Positions 8,982 through 18,456 of a stretch of DNA of 41,348 bases are shown here, piece after piece (positions within the stretch are counted from its first letter, which is position 1; each line of letters begins with the position of its first letter). The notes under the pieces were generated by a model. It searched no databases and had not been told where the DNA came from. It was given only the letters and a program-made list of their open reading frames with translations. Source of the stretch: an uncultured Collinsella sp. (GTDB lineage: Bacteria > Actinomycetota > Coriobacteriia > Coriobacteriales > Coriobacteriaceae); the NCBI GenBank assembly GCA_900544865.1, contig UQXA01000017.1, positions 1 through 41,348 of the forward strand. Reading direction: 5' to 3'. A program made the translations under genes and the position numbers.

Positions 8982-9068
8982 ATTAAATTGCGACAGTTTC
9001 GCTTCGCACCATCTCCATTTCCAATCAAATCCATATCGACCCTCAGACGCTGCGCATACGCCAGCGCA

Positions 9069-9857
9069 CTACCTTCTTCGATAAAAACTGCACGAAAGCA
9101 GCAATAGACATGCGAGCGACACGATGACCGCATGGCCGCATGCAGCCATCAGGACCGTCCCGCCGGCAGCCCCGCACGCCCTCATCCAATAAGCCATGTG
9201 AACCGGGGGTAAAACGGTTGGGAAACTCATTGCGATAACAAGGCCCGCGAACGTTGCGACCAGCAAGGCTCCCGACACAAGAGATCTGATCCTGAACACC
9301 TCATATGCAACCGCAACCATCAGCGTATAAGCGGCGTCTATAACGATATTCGACAGGAGTGCCGAGGTCACATTACCAACCGTAAGGCTGTCTAGACCGC
9401 TTCCGGAGCACACGGCAAAGACCGCAGCGACACCGAGAGTAAACACGATGTAGGGGCACAGCGTATACACTTCGCAAGCCAATGTCTTTGCCGCAAACAG
9501 CTGCCAGCTGCGGAAGCCCCGAGCAATCGAAACTCCCCTTGCCGACACGCTCGTCGCATCACCGAATAGCGTCCCCGCCACAACAACAGAGACGATTGGG
9601 AAGAACACCGTATGCGCCATGGAGACGACACTTAGCCAGGAAGAGATACCCGTTGGCCCAACCCCTATCGAGAAAAGATAGCCCGGATCGGCGGAAAAGC
9701 CAAAGAACTGGCCCTCTCCCCCTGCGGAGACCCATGCGCCGGACCCGGCAAACACATAAATCCCCGCGATGCCCAAATACATCAGCGCTATTATCACGGC
9801 GAGTTTCATTCTCCTTGCGCGGAACAGTTCCGCCCTGACCGACATCCCAAGATTCAT
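9069..9857 (-). CDS. ABC-2 type permease subunit (second)
   Basis: A 262-residue membrane protein with about six hydrophobic segments, beginning MNLGMSVRAELFRARRMKLA. It has the layout of lantibiotic-immunity or bacitracin-resistance permeases (EpiG/BcrB-like ABC-2 family). The ATG at 9857 overlaps the stop of the preceding permease by four bases (ATGA), which fixes the start; the open frame extends much further upstream but only as overlap. It probably forms a heterodimeric channel with the 9854-10675 product, driven by the ATPase at 10672-11592. Its role may be self-protection or secretion of the peptide. Confidence 0.8.
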   Translation of the reverse strand: MNLGMSVRAELFRARRMKLAVIIALMYLGIAGIYVFAGSGAWVSAGGEGQFFGFSADPGYLFSIGVGPTGISSWLSVVSMAHTVFFPIVSVVVAGTLFGDATSVSARGVSIARGFRSWQLFAAKTLACEVYTLCPYIVFTLGVAAVFAVCSGSGLDSLTVGNVTSALLSNIVIDAAYTLMVAVAYEVFRIRSLVSGALLVATFAGLVIAMSFPTVLPPVHMAYWMRACGAAGGTVLMAACGHAVIVSLACLLLLSCSFYRRR

Positions 9858-10675
9858 CGAACCGCCGTCCTTACAAATAGCGAGACGAGCGCAACTCCAA
9901 CCGACACAAGCACAGTGCCGCCCGCATACAGCAAAACCTGAATTACACCAACATTCTGCATACTCAGGGAACACAGGTTCATCAGGTAATACACGGGCGA
10001 GAGCATGAGCAGCAAGCTGGGCTGACCGCTTCCGTATGTACTTGGGAACCACACCATCACAAATGTCGAAACCGCTATTGCAACGACGCTGCTCGCCACC
10101 ACACTCCTCGTGAGCAAATACAGGGCGAAGGTAGCGGCGTACATCGAAATGAGCAGCAGCGCGATCATCAGCGCAATCGATACAAATTGGGCAAACCCTG
10201 AGCACGAGGCCCCAACGTCCCATTGGGCCATCTTGGTTAAATACAGCGCAGTCGTAGAAAGAAGATACACGGCACCGACCAGAGTGCAGTTCACCAACAG
10301 CTTCGTGATCACAATCGCCGCCTGCGACACCCCTCGCGATCTCGATACGGCGTAAGCCACGGATTCAAAGTCTCTCGACGTAGCGTAAACCGCGTAGAGA
10401 ATCGTCACCGGAATCCAGACCACTGTAGACGCAAAAGACGTCCGGGCAACAGAGCCCAAAACGTCCCCTGCATCCACTAGGTTTCCAATAAAACCTATAG
10501 CCCCTCCAAGCGTATACGGGTCATCACCGGCGACCATGATCAGCACCTCAGACGAAGTCGCAGCCGCAACCACATACAGCACAGCCGCAAGCGCAATCAT
10601 CAGAGCGGTCGCCGGGTGCCTGGCGAGCAACCATACCTCGCTCCGAAAAGCTGAGATGAACTCGCGTTTCATCAC
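9854..10675 (-). CDS. ABC-2 type permease subunit (first)
   Basis: A 273-residue membrane protein starting MMKREFISAFRSEVWLLARHP, followed by about six transmembrane segments. A short cytoplasmic N-terminus with a helix just before the first membrane span is typical of ABC-2 permeases. Its start overlaps the ATPase stop by four bases (ATGA) and its own stop overlaps the next permease start, so three transporter genes are translationally coupled. The two permeases have little obvious identity to each other, suggesting a heteromeric transporter as in LanEFG immunity systems. Confidence 0.8.
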   Translation of the reverse strand: MMKREFISAFRSEVWLLARHPATALMIALAAVLYVVAAATSSEVLIMVAGDDPYTLGGAIGFIGNLVDAGDVLGSVARTSFASTVVWIPVTILYAVYATSRDFESVAYAVSRSRGVSQAAIVITKLLVNCTLVGAVYLLSTTALYLTKMAQWDVGASCSGFAQFVSIALMIALLLISMYAATFALYLLTRSVVASSVVAIAVSTFVMVWFPSTYGSGQPSLLLMLSPVYYLMNLCSLSMQNVGVIQVLLYAGGTVLVSVGVALVSLFVRTAVR

Positions 10676-11592
10676 AGCTCGCTCTCTCGACCGATGAGCT
10701 CCGAATAAAACTCCTCAAGGCTCTTCCTATGAGAATACGCCTCCGCAACCCTCACACCTGCGGTCGAGAGCGCTTCGATTGCAATGCCCCGCCCTTCCTT
10801 TTTCTCCTCATAGCGCATAAGGACGCTGCCGTCCGGCAGAAAAGAATGTGAGGTCTCATCTCCGAGAACCGATCTCGTTCGCTCCAGATCGTCCACATGC
10901 AACACGAAACCACCGCGGCATGACTTTTCCAGCTGAGGTGCGGTCATCCTTCGAATGAGGCGACCATGACTTATGAAGAGGTAATCAGTTGCCAGCTTGT
11001 GCATCTCCTCAAGATTGTGGCTGGATACGAGAATCGTTTTACCTTGATCTTTGTTAAGATGCGTAAGGATTTTTCTTACTTCGACTATCCCCATCGGATC
11101 CAGGCCGTTTGTCGGCTCGTCCAGGATCAACAGCTCCGGATCGCCCAGCAACGCTATGGCCAGATCGAGACGCCTCCTCATTCCCATTGAGAAGTTCTTC
11201 ACTTTCTTCCCGCCGGCCTCCCCCAAACCGACGGTTGATAACACACCGTCGATGGAACGATCGGTGGGAAGCCCCCACTCAATACAGCGAACGACCAAGT
11301 TGTCTCGCGCGGTCAGATTAGGATACGAAGCATTGAGGTCGGGCATATAACCCAGCCTTTCCCTGCAGCTCCGTATTTCACGTCTCCCGGTTTGCCCAAA
11401 CATCGAGATCGTTCCTGACGATGGCTCCGAAAGCCCCGTGATCAATCGAATTAACGTGCTCTTGCCGGCACCATTCTCCCCAATGAGTGCACACAGCTCG
11501 CCTTCCATTAAAGAGAACGAGACTGATTTAACCGCTTCAAACCCGCCATATCTCTTGGATATGGCACGCAATTCAACTGGGACTTCCCGCAT
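10672..11592 (-). CDS. ABC transporter ATPase of the RiPP cluster (immunity/export type)
   Basis: A 306-residue stand-alone ATPase: Walker A GENGAGKST (38-46, K44), signature FSMGMRRRLDLA, Walker B LLILDEPTNGLDP and switch SSHNLEEM. A C-terminal extension of about 90 residues resembles BcrA/LanF-type proteins. Start ATG 11592 is preferred over ATG 11601 and the longer open frame because GGGGAGG (11602-11608) sits nine bases before it. It powers the two permeases that follow with four-base overlaps. It lies 166 bases downstream of precursor 2, beyond a pair of overlapping hairpins that may reduce its expression relative to the precursors. Confidence 0.88.
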   Translation of the reverse strand: MREVPVELRAISKRYGGFEAVKSVSFSLMEGELCALIGENGAGKSTLIRLITGLSEPSSGTISMFGQTGRREIRSCRERLGYMPDLNASYPNLTARDNLVVRCIEWGLPTDRSIDGVLSTVGLGEAGGKKVKNFSMGMRRRLDLAIALLGDPELLILDEPTNGLDPMGIVEVRKILTHLNKDQGKTILVSSHNLEEMHKLATDYLFISHGRLIRRMTAPQLEKSCRGGFVLHVDDLERTRSVLGDETSHSFLPDGSVLMRYEEKKEGRGIAIEALSTAGVRVAEAYSHRKSLEEFYSELIGRESEL

Positions 11593-11730
11593 GGACGACA
11601 TCCTCCCCGTCAATAAAAAGGGACGACATGGCAATTGTGCGGGGTTATAGGTAACGTCGGTTCGCCCCCCCATATTGCAATGCCACATCGCCCCTCAGGC
11701 GCTGCTGGCCAAAATATCTTTGAACAGTCT

Positions 11731-11777
11731 GTGCACGCCGTACGGCGTGCACTATCCGCTAAAAGCGGATAGTGCAC
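11731..11777 (-). promoter_or_regulatory. Overlapping hairpins after the second precursor gene
   Basis: Two dyads share six bases. Hairpin A (11747-11777) has 14 perfect pairs (GTGCACTATCCGCT and its complement) around three bases, and contains the stop codon of precursor 2 in its loop. Hairpin B (11731-11752) is a 22-bp perfect palindrome, GTGCACGCC-GTAC-GGCGTGCAC. Both need the GTGCAC at 11747-11752, so they compete. No U-run follows. The pair could be an RNA stabiliser or processing site that sets the precursor-to-transporter ratio, or a switch. Confidence 0.65.
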
Positions 11778-11878
11778 TCCTGTGAAGAACACTTGGTGCT
11801 GCAGCTGCCGTGCGCGTAAAAGAAGCAATTGTTGCACATGGGCTCAGCCCCGGCTGACGGCTCGGTAATCCATTCCAT
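11759..11878 (-). CDS. RiPP precursor peptide 2 (39 residues)
   Basis: The frame encodes a 39-residue peptide starting MEWITEP, with Cys at 15, 18, 26, 30 and 35, the block CNNCFFYAHGSC and the ending CTIRF. It aligns without gaps to precursor 1 (same length and Cys positions, shared FFYAHG and C-terminal RF), so selection has acted on the protein. AAGGAGG lies nine bases before the ATG. The first 13-14 residues are probably the leader and the Cys-rich part the core modified by the radical SAM enzyme at 7704-8981. The stop codon sits in the loop of a 14-bp hairpin. No known RiPP family was recognised. Confidence 0.85.
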   Translation of the reverse strand: MEWITEPSAGAEPMCNNCFFYAHGSCSTKCSSQECTIRF

Positions 11879-11924
11879 TTCATTCCCCTCCTTTCGCGGT
11901 AGAAAGCCAGTTCATCTCTGCCCC

Positions 11925-12044
11925 CTAGAAACGGAACGTGCAGGACTGATTGGGGCACCTCTTCGTGCATCCCCCGTGCGCGTAGAAGAAGCAGTTGCCG
12001 CACGCGGGTGCAACGCCTTCCTCCGGCTCGTTAATCCAATCCAT
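11925..12044 (-). CDS. RiPP precursor peptide 1 (39 residues)
   Basis: First gene of the operon. The peptide starts MDWINEPEEG and has Cys at 15, 18, 26, 30 and 35 with CGNCFFYAHGGC and the C-terminus CTFRF. It is a paralogue of precursor 2, 46 bases downstream: 39 residues each, identical Cys spacing C-x2-C-x7-C-x3-C-x4-C. AAAGGAGGG lies just upstream of the ATG, a very strong ribosome site consistent with high expression. The acidic Trp-containing leader M[D/E]WI[N/T]EP may be the maturase recognition sequence. The pattern does not match SCIFF, subtilosin or thurincin types I know, so class assignment is open. Confidence 0.85.
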   Translation of the reverse strand: MDWINEPEEGVAPACGNCFFYAHGGCTKRCPNQSCTFRF

Positions 12045-12063
12045 CTCTCCCTCCTTTCCTTGC

Positions 12064-12137
12064 ATACCGAATTGATAATGTTATTCTAATTCGATATGTA
12101 TCATATTTCAATATAAGCTTATTTATATATTACACAA
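12064..12137 (-). promoter_or_regulatory. RiPP operon promoter and dyad
   Basis: An AT-rich stretch with, on the minus strand, TTGTGT (12132-12137), 16 bases, then TATATT (12110-12115); TATGAT at 12100-12105 is an alternative -10. Downstream an imperfect dyad ATACCGAATT (12064-12073) / AATTCGATAT (12088-12097) lies between promoter and ribosome site, suiting either a repressor operator or a leader hairpin. The HTH regulator at 12295 is the nearest candidate binder. Confidence 0.45.
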
Positions 12138-12231
12138 GGTAAGCACCCCCCTGCATCCAGCACAGGAAATGACTCTCTCGTTCCCCAGTGACGCGGCGAG
12201 AAATACAGGCCACTGCAGGACGTTGAATGAA

Positions 12232-12263
12232 CAGCCCGTGAAAACCGTTGTTTTCACGGGCTG
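12232..12263. terminator. Hairpin after the HTH gene
   Basis: Thirteen perfect pairs CAGCCCGTGAAAA / TTTTCACGGGCTG around a six-base loop, 30 bases beyond the HTH stop. No U-run follows directly on the minus strand, so termination is likely but not certain. Confidence 0.6.
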
Positions 12264-12294
12264 CACCTGCTCAATACTTTTTTATTCTCCAGCC

Positions 12295-12624
12295 TCAGTC
12301 GTCTCTAAGATCGACCACGTAAACATGATCTGACTCCAGGACCGGGTCATCACCCGTCGCGGTCGCCCTGCTCAGCGCGTTGCGGGCGCGCCGCGTCGCC
12401 AGTTCCTCAAGTTCTCTTTCGTTGACGCGCTTAATAAGATCGCCAGGCTGGCAATCAAGCTCTACGCAAATATCCAGCAATGTCTTTAACCTAATTGCCT
12501 TCACCTTGCCATTTCGTATTTTTGAGATACTTGCCGGTGTGTGCCCGGTCGCCCGAATGATATCCGTACTCGTCTTTCCGCGTCGAAGCAATAAGCTTTC
12601 AAGCTCAATAATCAGATAGTCCAT
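12295..12624 (-). CDS. Cro/CI-family (HTH_26-like) transcriptional regulator
   Basis: A 109-residue protein whose residues 5-68 form a helix-turn-helix domain (TSTDIIRATGHTPASISKIR, then LKTLLDICVELDCQPGDLI) typical of the small YozG/HTH_26 regulators. An acidic tail follows. The start ATG 12624 has GAGGGG immediately upstream and lies eight bases after the stop of the DUF2975 gene; the upstream open frame lies within that gene. HTH_26 regulators are commonly paired with DUF2975 membrane proteins, as here. It is the only regulator near the RiPP cluster and may control it, but a purely local role is possible. Confidence 0.85.
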   Translation of the reverse strand: MDYLIIELESLLLRRGKTSTDIIRATGHTPASISKIRNGKVKAIRLKTLLDICVELDCQPGDLIKRVNERELEELATRRARNALSRATATGDDPVLESDHVYVVDLRDD

Positions 12625-12632
12625 GCCGCCCC

Positions 12633-13172
12633 TCACACCAAATCCTCGGTCTGGTCTTGAAGCAGAGCTCCGTAGCGCCATATCGCAGAAATCGAGAAGC
12701 AGCAAACGGCCCCCAGCACAGCACCAATATCTATGGGCAGGGCCAGGTTTTCAAACATCGAATAGGCGTTCCCCAGCAAGTCGAAGGGGCCAATCACTAT
12801 CGAAAGAAACCCCGGAGAAAACAAGAGGTCACCTATTGCTGCTGCAACAAACAGCCACCCGATAATCGAGATTCTTCGAGCATGCGAAAGGGTAAAGGGC
12901 GATTCGCCATGAGCCATGTCCATGCTGATTCCCCGCAGGGTCCATGTGGCCCCTCCGGAAATCAGAAGATACATCAAAGGAACCACTACGGAAACCGTCT
13001 TTGATGGATCATATAGGTTTCCTTGAGCAGCCATAAGCCCAATGGAAATAACCACCACCACCGAACAGCAACACACCGCTATAAACAGCGCCGTAAACAG
13101 AATCCCAAGCCTTCTTCCGAGAGTCATCATCTTCTGGATGGACTTATCGATCTTCTGGGCGCTATTCACCAC
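12633..13172 (-). CDS. DUF2975 family membrane protein
   Basis: A 179-residue integral membrane protein with four hydrophobic segments (about 24-48, 62-80, 101-122, 145-165), a loop MDMAHGESPFT between the second and third, and a short cytoplasmic tail. This is the DUF2975 pattern; such proteins nearly always precede a small HTH_26 regulator and are thought to influence it, although the mechanism is unknown. It is probably co-transcribed with the 12295 gene. It could sense membrane stress, perhaps from the peptide made by the neighbouring cluster, but that is speculation. Confidence 0.8.
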   Translation of the reverse strand: MVNSAQKIDKSIQKMMTLGRRLGILFTALFIAVCCCSVVVVISIGLMAAQGNLYDPSKTVSVVVPLMYLLISGGATWTLRGISMDMAHGESPFTLSHARRISIIGWLFVAAAIGDLLFSPGFLSIVIGPFDLLGNAYSMFENLALPIDIGAVLGAVCCFSISAIWRYGALLQDQTEDLV

Positions 13173-13499
13173 AGCTCCTCCTAAAGCAATCAGAGGTCTT
13201 CTTACTTACTGTTTTTCCTACATTGTAACGAACTCGATAAGAAGAGGGTCGCTTCACGCCGCGCAATCCCGAACTCCAAGCGTTTCTCATCAGCATTGCC
13301 CATCTTTCGAGTCGAAATTCAAATCCAGTTTCTTATCGCATGCCGAAATCAACCCGAACTGGATGTGACTGGAAAACAGCGCGCTGCGTCGGTCGCGCTT
13401 TCCCGAGCGACTCTGGCACAACAGACGATATGAGTTGGACATTGGGGCCTCTCCCCTTGCAGCTCTCTCGTGGGTCGGGCGACAATGGTCGTACCATCA

Positions 13500-13868
13500 A
13501 CCGCGGCCGCGCGCTGCGGGCCCTCGGCCTCGGCTGCGTCGTCGGGGCGGTCCCGAAGATGCACCGGCCCGCGGCCGACCGCGGCCGCAAGAACGACCGC
13601 CGCGACGCCGAGTGGCTGGCACGCATGCTGGCGCGCCGCAACGTCGTCGAGGTGTGGGTCCCCGACGAGCGCCCTCGAGGACGCGCGCGACGACCTGCAA
13701 CACGCCAAGCAGCGGATGTCGAAGTTCCTGCTGCGCCACGGCCTCGTCTTCGACGAGACGACGCCGGCCGGCAGGCGCAGGGGCGCCTGGACGGGGGCCT
13801 ACTGGGACTGGACGGAGTCCCTCTCCTTCGACGAGCCCGACGACGCCGCGGCCTACGAGCACTACATG
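13500..13868 (+). pseudogene. IS110-family transposase fragment
   Basis: The first frame (13500 to about 13670) gives ALRALGLGCVVGAVPKMHRP, RGRKNDRRDAEWLARMLA and VVEVWVPD, the DEDD transposase domain of IS110. The second frame (about 13672-13868) gives LEDARDDLQHAKQRMSKFLL, FDETTPAG and GAWTGAYWDW. A small deletion with frameshift joins them, and both the true N-terminus and the C-terminal Tnp_20 domain are missing. It cannot make an active transposase. Confidence 0.75.
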
Positions 13869-14135
13869 GACGGAAATGACCTGGTAGAGAACCCTCGCAC
13901 CGTCTACGTCGCAGGGGACGTAGACGAACTCGTCGAGCACGAGCAGCCTCGCGGGCGACACGTCGTTCAACAGTTTCGACAGCGTTCCCTTGCGCTTCGC
14001 GTTGCCGAGCTCGAGAACCAGCTGCGCGGTCTGCCAGAACCTGACCGACATGTCCGCGGCGACCGCGCGCATCGTGAGGGCGACTGCCATGCGCGTCTTG
14101 CCGCGCCTGGACTTACCGAAGAAGACGAGGTCTTC
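13869..14135 (-). pseudogene. IstB-like ATPase fragment (IS21 helper)
   Basis: On the minus strand the reading gives MAVALTMRAVAADMSVRFWQ, LVLELGNAKRKGTLSKLLND and LLVLDEF-x-YVPCD, the central part of IstB between Walker A and sensor motifs. The P-loop end and the C-terminus are lost, and the left side abuts the IS110 fragment. Confidence 0.7.
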
Positions 14136-14343
14136 GCGCGATTGTTTGTGTCAACGGCCAACTGAATGTGAACCCTTCTTGCATTGTTGCAACCTGGCTG
14201 GCAGCCGGTCTTTAATGACGACGACCATTGTCGCCCGACCCACAAAAGAGCCGCAAGGGGAGGAGCTCCCAATGTTCAACTCATATCGTCTATGGCGCAC
14301 TACCATTCACCGAAAGTCGGCAACTTTTTCATTCTCTCTATAC

Positions 14344-14368
14344 ATGTTTAAACAACATGTTCTACAAT
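14344..14368 (+). promoter_or_regulatory. malQ promoter with GntR-type operator
   Basis: ATGTTTAAACAA (14344-14355) matches the palindrome TTGTTTAAACAA at 11 of 12 positions and lies just upstream of a -10 TACAAT (14363-14368), 14 bases before the malQ ATG. Similar sites precede the binding-protein operon and the PTS gene. Confidence 0.5.
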
Positions 14369-14381
14369 AGGGACAATAGAA

Positions 14382-15959
14382 ATGGAAACTCGGGACGAGC
14401 CGTCTATCCATCTACGGCGCAGTCCCTTATTCAAAAGGACGGTGAGCACATCCATGGAGCGTGCAAGCGGTGTTCTCATGCCCATCTCGTCTCTGCCCGG
14501 ACCGTACGGCATCGGCGGCTTTGGCTGGAACGCCTACGACTTTGTCGATTTCCTCGCCTCGTGCAAACAACATTATTGGCAGATTCTGCCCCTTACGACG
14601 ACGAGCTATGGCGACTCGCCCTATCAGTCGTTCTCGGCCCGTGCGGGCAACCCCAATTTCATTGACTTTGCCGAGCTTATCGAGGCCGGCTATCTGGAGC
14701 AGCGAGATATCGACGGCGTGTACCTGGGCTCCGACCCCAGCAATGTTGACTATGGCGCCATCTTTGGTGGCCGTCGTCAGATTCTCGACCGCGCCGCCGA
14801 ACGCTTTGCCGCCGACAAGCCGGCCGACTTCGACGACTTTGTCCAAACCAACAAAGACTGGCTCATCCCCTACTGCGAGTTCATGACCGTCAAGGAGGAG
14901 TGCGGTCTCAAGGCATTTTGGGAGTGGCCCGCAGAGCTCCGTACCCGCGGCGAGGCTTCTGCCAAGGTCTGTGCCGCCCATCCCGCGCGCATGCTCTACC
15001 ACCAGATGACGCAGTACTTCTTCGATCGTCAGTGGAGCCGCCTCAAGGCCTATGCCAACGAGCGCGACATCCTCATCATCGGCGACCTGCCCATCTATGT
15101 CTCGCGCGACTCCGTCGAGATGTGGGCCACACCCGAGCTCTTTAAGATCGACGCCGCCGGTAATCCCGTAAGTGTCGCCGGCACGCCGCCCGACCAGTTC
15201 TCGGCCACCGGCCAGTACTGGGGCAATCCCATCTACGACTGGGACGCCATGGAAGCCGACGGTTTCTCCTGGTGGGAGGGCCGCATCCGCGCCGCCCTCA
15301 ACATGTACGATGTCATCCGCTTGGATCACTTCCGCGGCTTCGAGGCCTATTGGGAAGTGCCGTTCTCCTCACCCGATTCGTCCTACGGTTCGTGGACGCA
15401 GGGCCCCGGCCTCAAGTTCTTCAAGACGCTCGAGGAAAAGCTCGGCACGCTGCCCATCATCGCCGAAGACCTGGGCTTCCTCACCCCCGGCGTCATCGAC
15501 ATGCGCGACAACTCGGGCTTCCCCGGCATGAAGATCCTGCAGTTTGCCTTTGAGGGCACCAACTCGTACTACCTGCCGCATAACTACATCGCCAACACCG
15601 TCGCCTATGTGGGCACCCACGACAACGAGACGGCGCGCGGTTGGTTTGAGGGAACGGCCACCCCGCGTCAGCGTGAGCAGGCAGCCCTGTACACCCATCA
15701 GCAGGCCGGCGAACCCATGGCAGATGCACTCAATCGCACCATCGCCGCCAGCGTGAGCGACACGTGCATCTACACCATGCAGGATCTGCTCAACTTGGGC
15801 AACGAGGCGCGCATCAACACCCCTGCCACGCTGGGCGGCAACTGGACCTGGCGCATGCTCGACGGCGCCATCACCCGCGAGCTCGAGCACAAACTCACCG
15901 ACTGGACCGAGACCTACTTCCGCATCCCGTCGGAAGCCGAAATCGAGCTTCCTCAATAG
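14382..15959 (+). CDS. malQ: 4-alpha-glucanotransferase (amylomaltase)
   Basis: A 525-residue cytoplasmic GH77 enzyme that transfers glucan segments between maltodextrins, yielding longer chains for the phosphorylase encoded next. Family motifs in order: SGVLMPISSLPGPYGIGGFG near the N-terminus, SPYQSFSARAGNPNFIDF, the nucleophile region VIRLDHFRGFEAYW, acid/base IAEDLGFLTPGV and VGTHDNETARGWF. Length from the second Met region is normal. ATG 14382 is taken as start; ATG 14454 (MERASGVLMP) is a serious alternative, because the first 24 residues are not family-like. It is followed by an intercistronic hairpin and the phosphorylase gene on the same strand. Confidence 0.95.
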   Translation: METRDEPSIHLRRSPLFKRTVSTSMERASGVLMPISSLPGPYGIGGFGWNAYDFVDFLASCKQHYWQILPLTTTSYGDSPYQSFSARAGNPNFIDFAELIEAGYLEQRDIDGVYLGSDPSNVDYGAIFGGRRQILDRAAERFAADKPADFDDFVQTNKDWLIPYCEFMTVKEECGLKAFWEWPAELRTRGEASAKVCAAHPARMLYHQMTQYFFDRQWSRLKAYANERDILIIGDLPIYVSRDSVEMWATPELFKIDAAGNPVSVAGTPPDQFSATGQYWGNPIYDWDAMEADGFSWWEGRIRAALNMYDVIRLDHFRGFEAYWEVPFSSPDSSYGSWTQGPGLKFFKTLEEKLGTLPIIAEDLGFLTPGVIDMRDNSGFPGMKILQFAFEGTNSYYLPHNYIANTVAYVGTHDNETARGWFEGTATPRQREQAALYTHQQAGEPMADALNRTIAASVSDTCIYTMQDLLNLGNEARINTPATLGGNWTWRMLDGAITRELEHKLTDWTETYFRIPSEAEIELPQ

Positions 15960-16007
15960 GAGCTACCGCGCCCGACCCCTCCCCACCGTGCGGACGCGCT
16001 TGCTTTT

Positions 16008-16041
16008 CCCGCGCGAGGCCACCCCAATCCCCTCGCGCGGG
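16008..16041 (+). terminator. Hairpin between malQ and the phosphorylase gene
   Basis: Eleven perfect GC-rich pairs CCCGCGCGAGG / CCTCGCGCGGG followed by CTTCTTA. The tail is weak in U, so partial termination or 3'-end stabilisation of the malQ message is likely, with some read-through into the next gene. Confidence 0.6.
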
Positions 16042-16087
16042 CTTCTTATGAATTGCAGACATGAAACAACCCATCACAGGAGAAAAC

Positions 16088-18355
<2,268 letters not shown>

Positions 18356-18383
18356 TTTCGCTTCCCTTACCCATCCTCTTGAG

Positions 18384-18416
18384 AAACGGAGTCGTGGCAA
18401 CACGGCTCCGTTTTTT
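18384..18416 (+). terminator. Terminator of the malQ-glgP unit
   Basis: Stem AAACGGAG-CGTG / CACG-CTCCGTTT with a GCAA loop followed by TTTTTT, 28 bases after the glgP stop. Confidence 0.9.
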
Positions 18417-18456
18417 GTGCCCGCACGTTACCCTGCGACCCAACTCGGCCAAACAA

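Larger units (their letters stand above)
13423..14291. mobile_element. Remnant IS21-like element with ~70-bp inverted ends and a nested IS110 fragment
   Basis: The ends 13423-13492 and 14221-14291 are inverted repeats of about 70 bases at roughly 85% identity, each containing GGGTCGGGCGACAATGGTCGT or its complement. Inside are a truncated IS110 transposase (plus) and a truncated IstB (minus). IS21 elements carry long multi-repeat ends and istAB, so the ends and the IstB piece fit one decayed IS21-like copy. No IstA is left. The 13173-13422 stretch to the left has no gene. Confidence 0.65.

Noticed and set aside
11610..12003. Two longer minus-strand open frames (75 and 83 codons) over the precursor region
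   Set aside because: They overlap the two 39-residue frames in another register, share no pattern with each other beyond the underlying DNA repeat, and lack ribosome sites. The short frames have strong sites and conserved Cys spacing.
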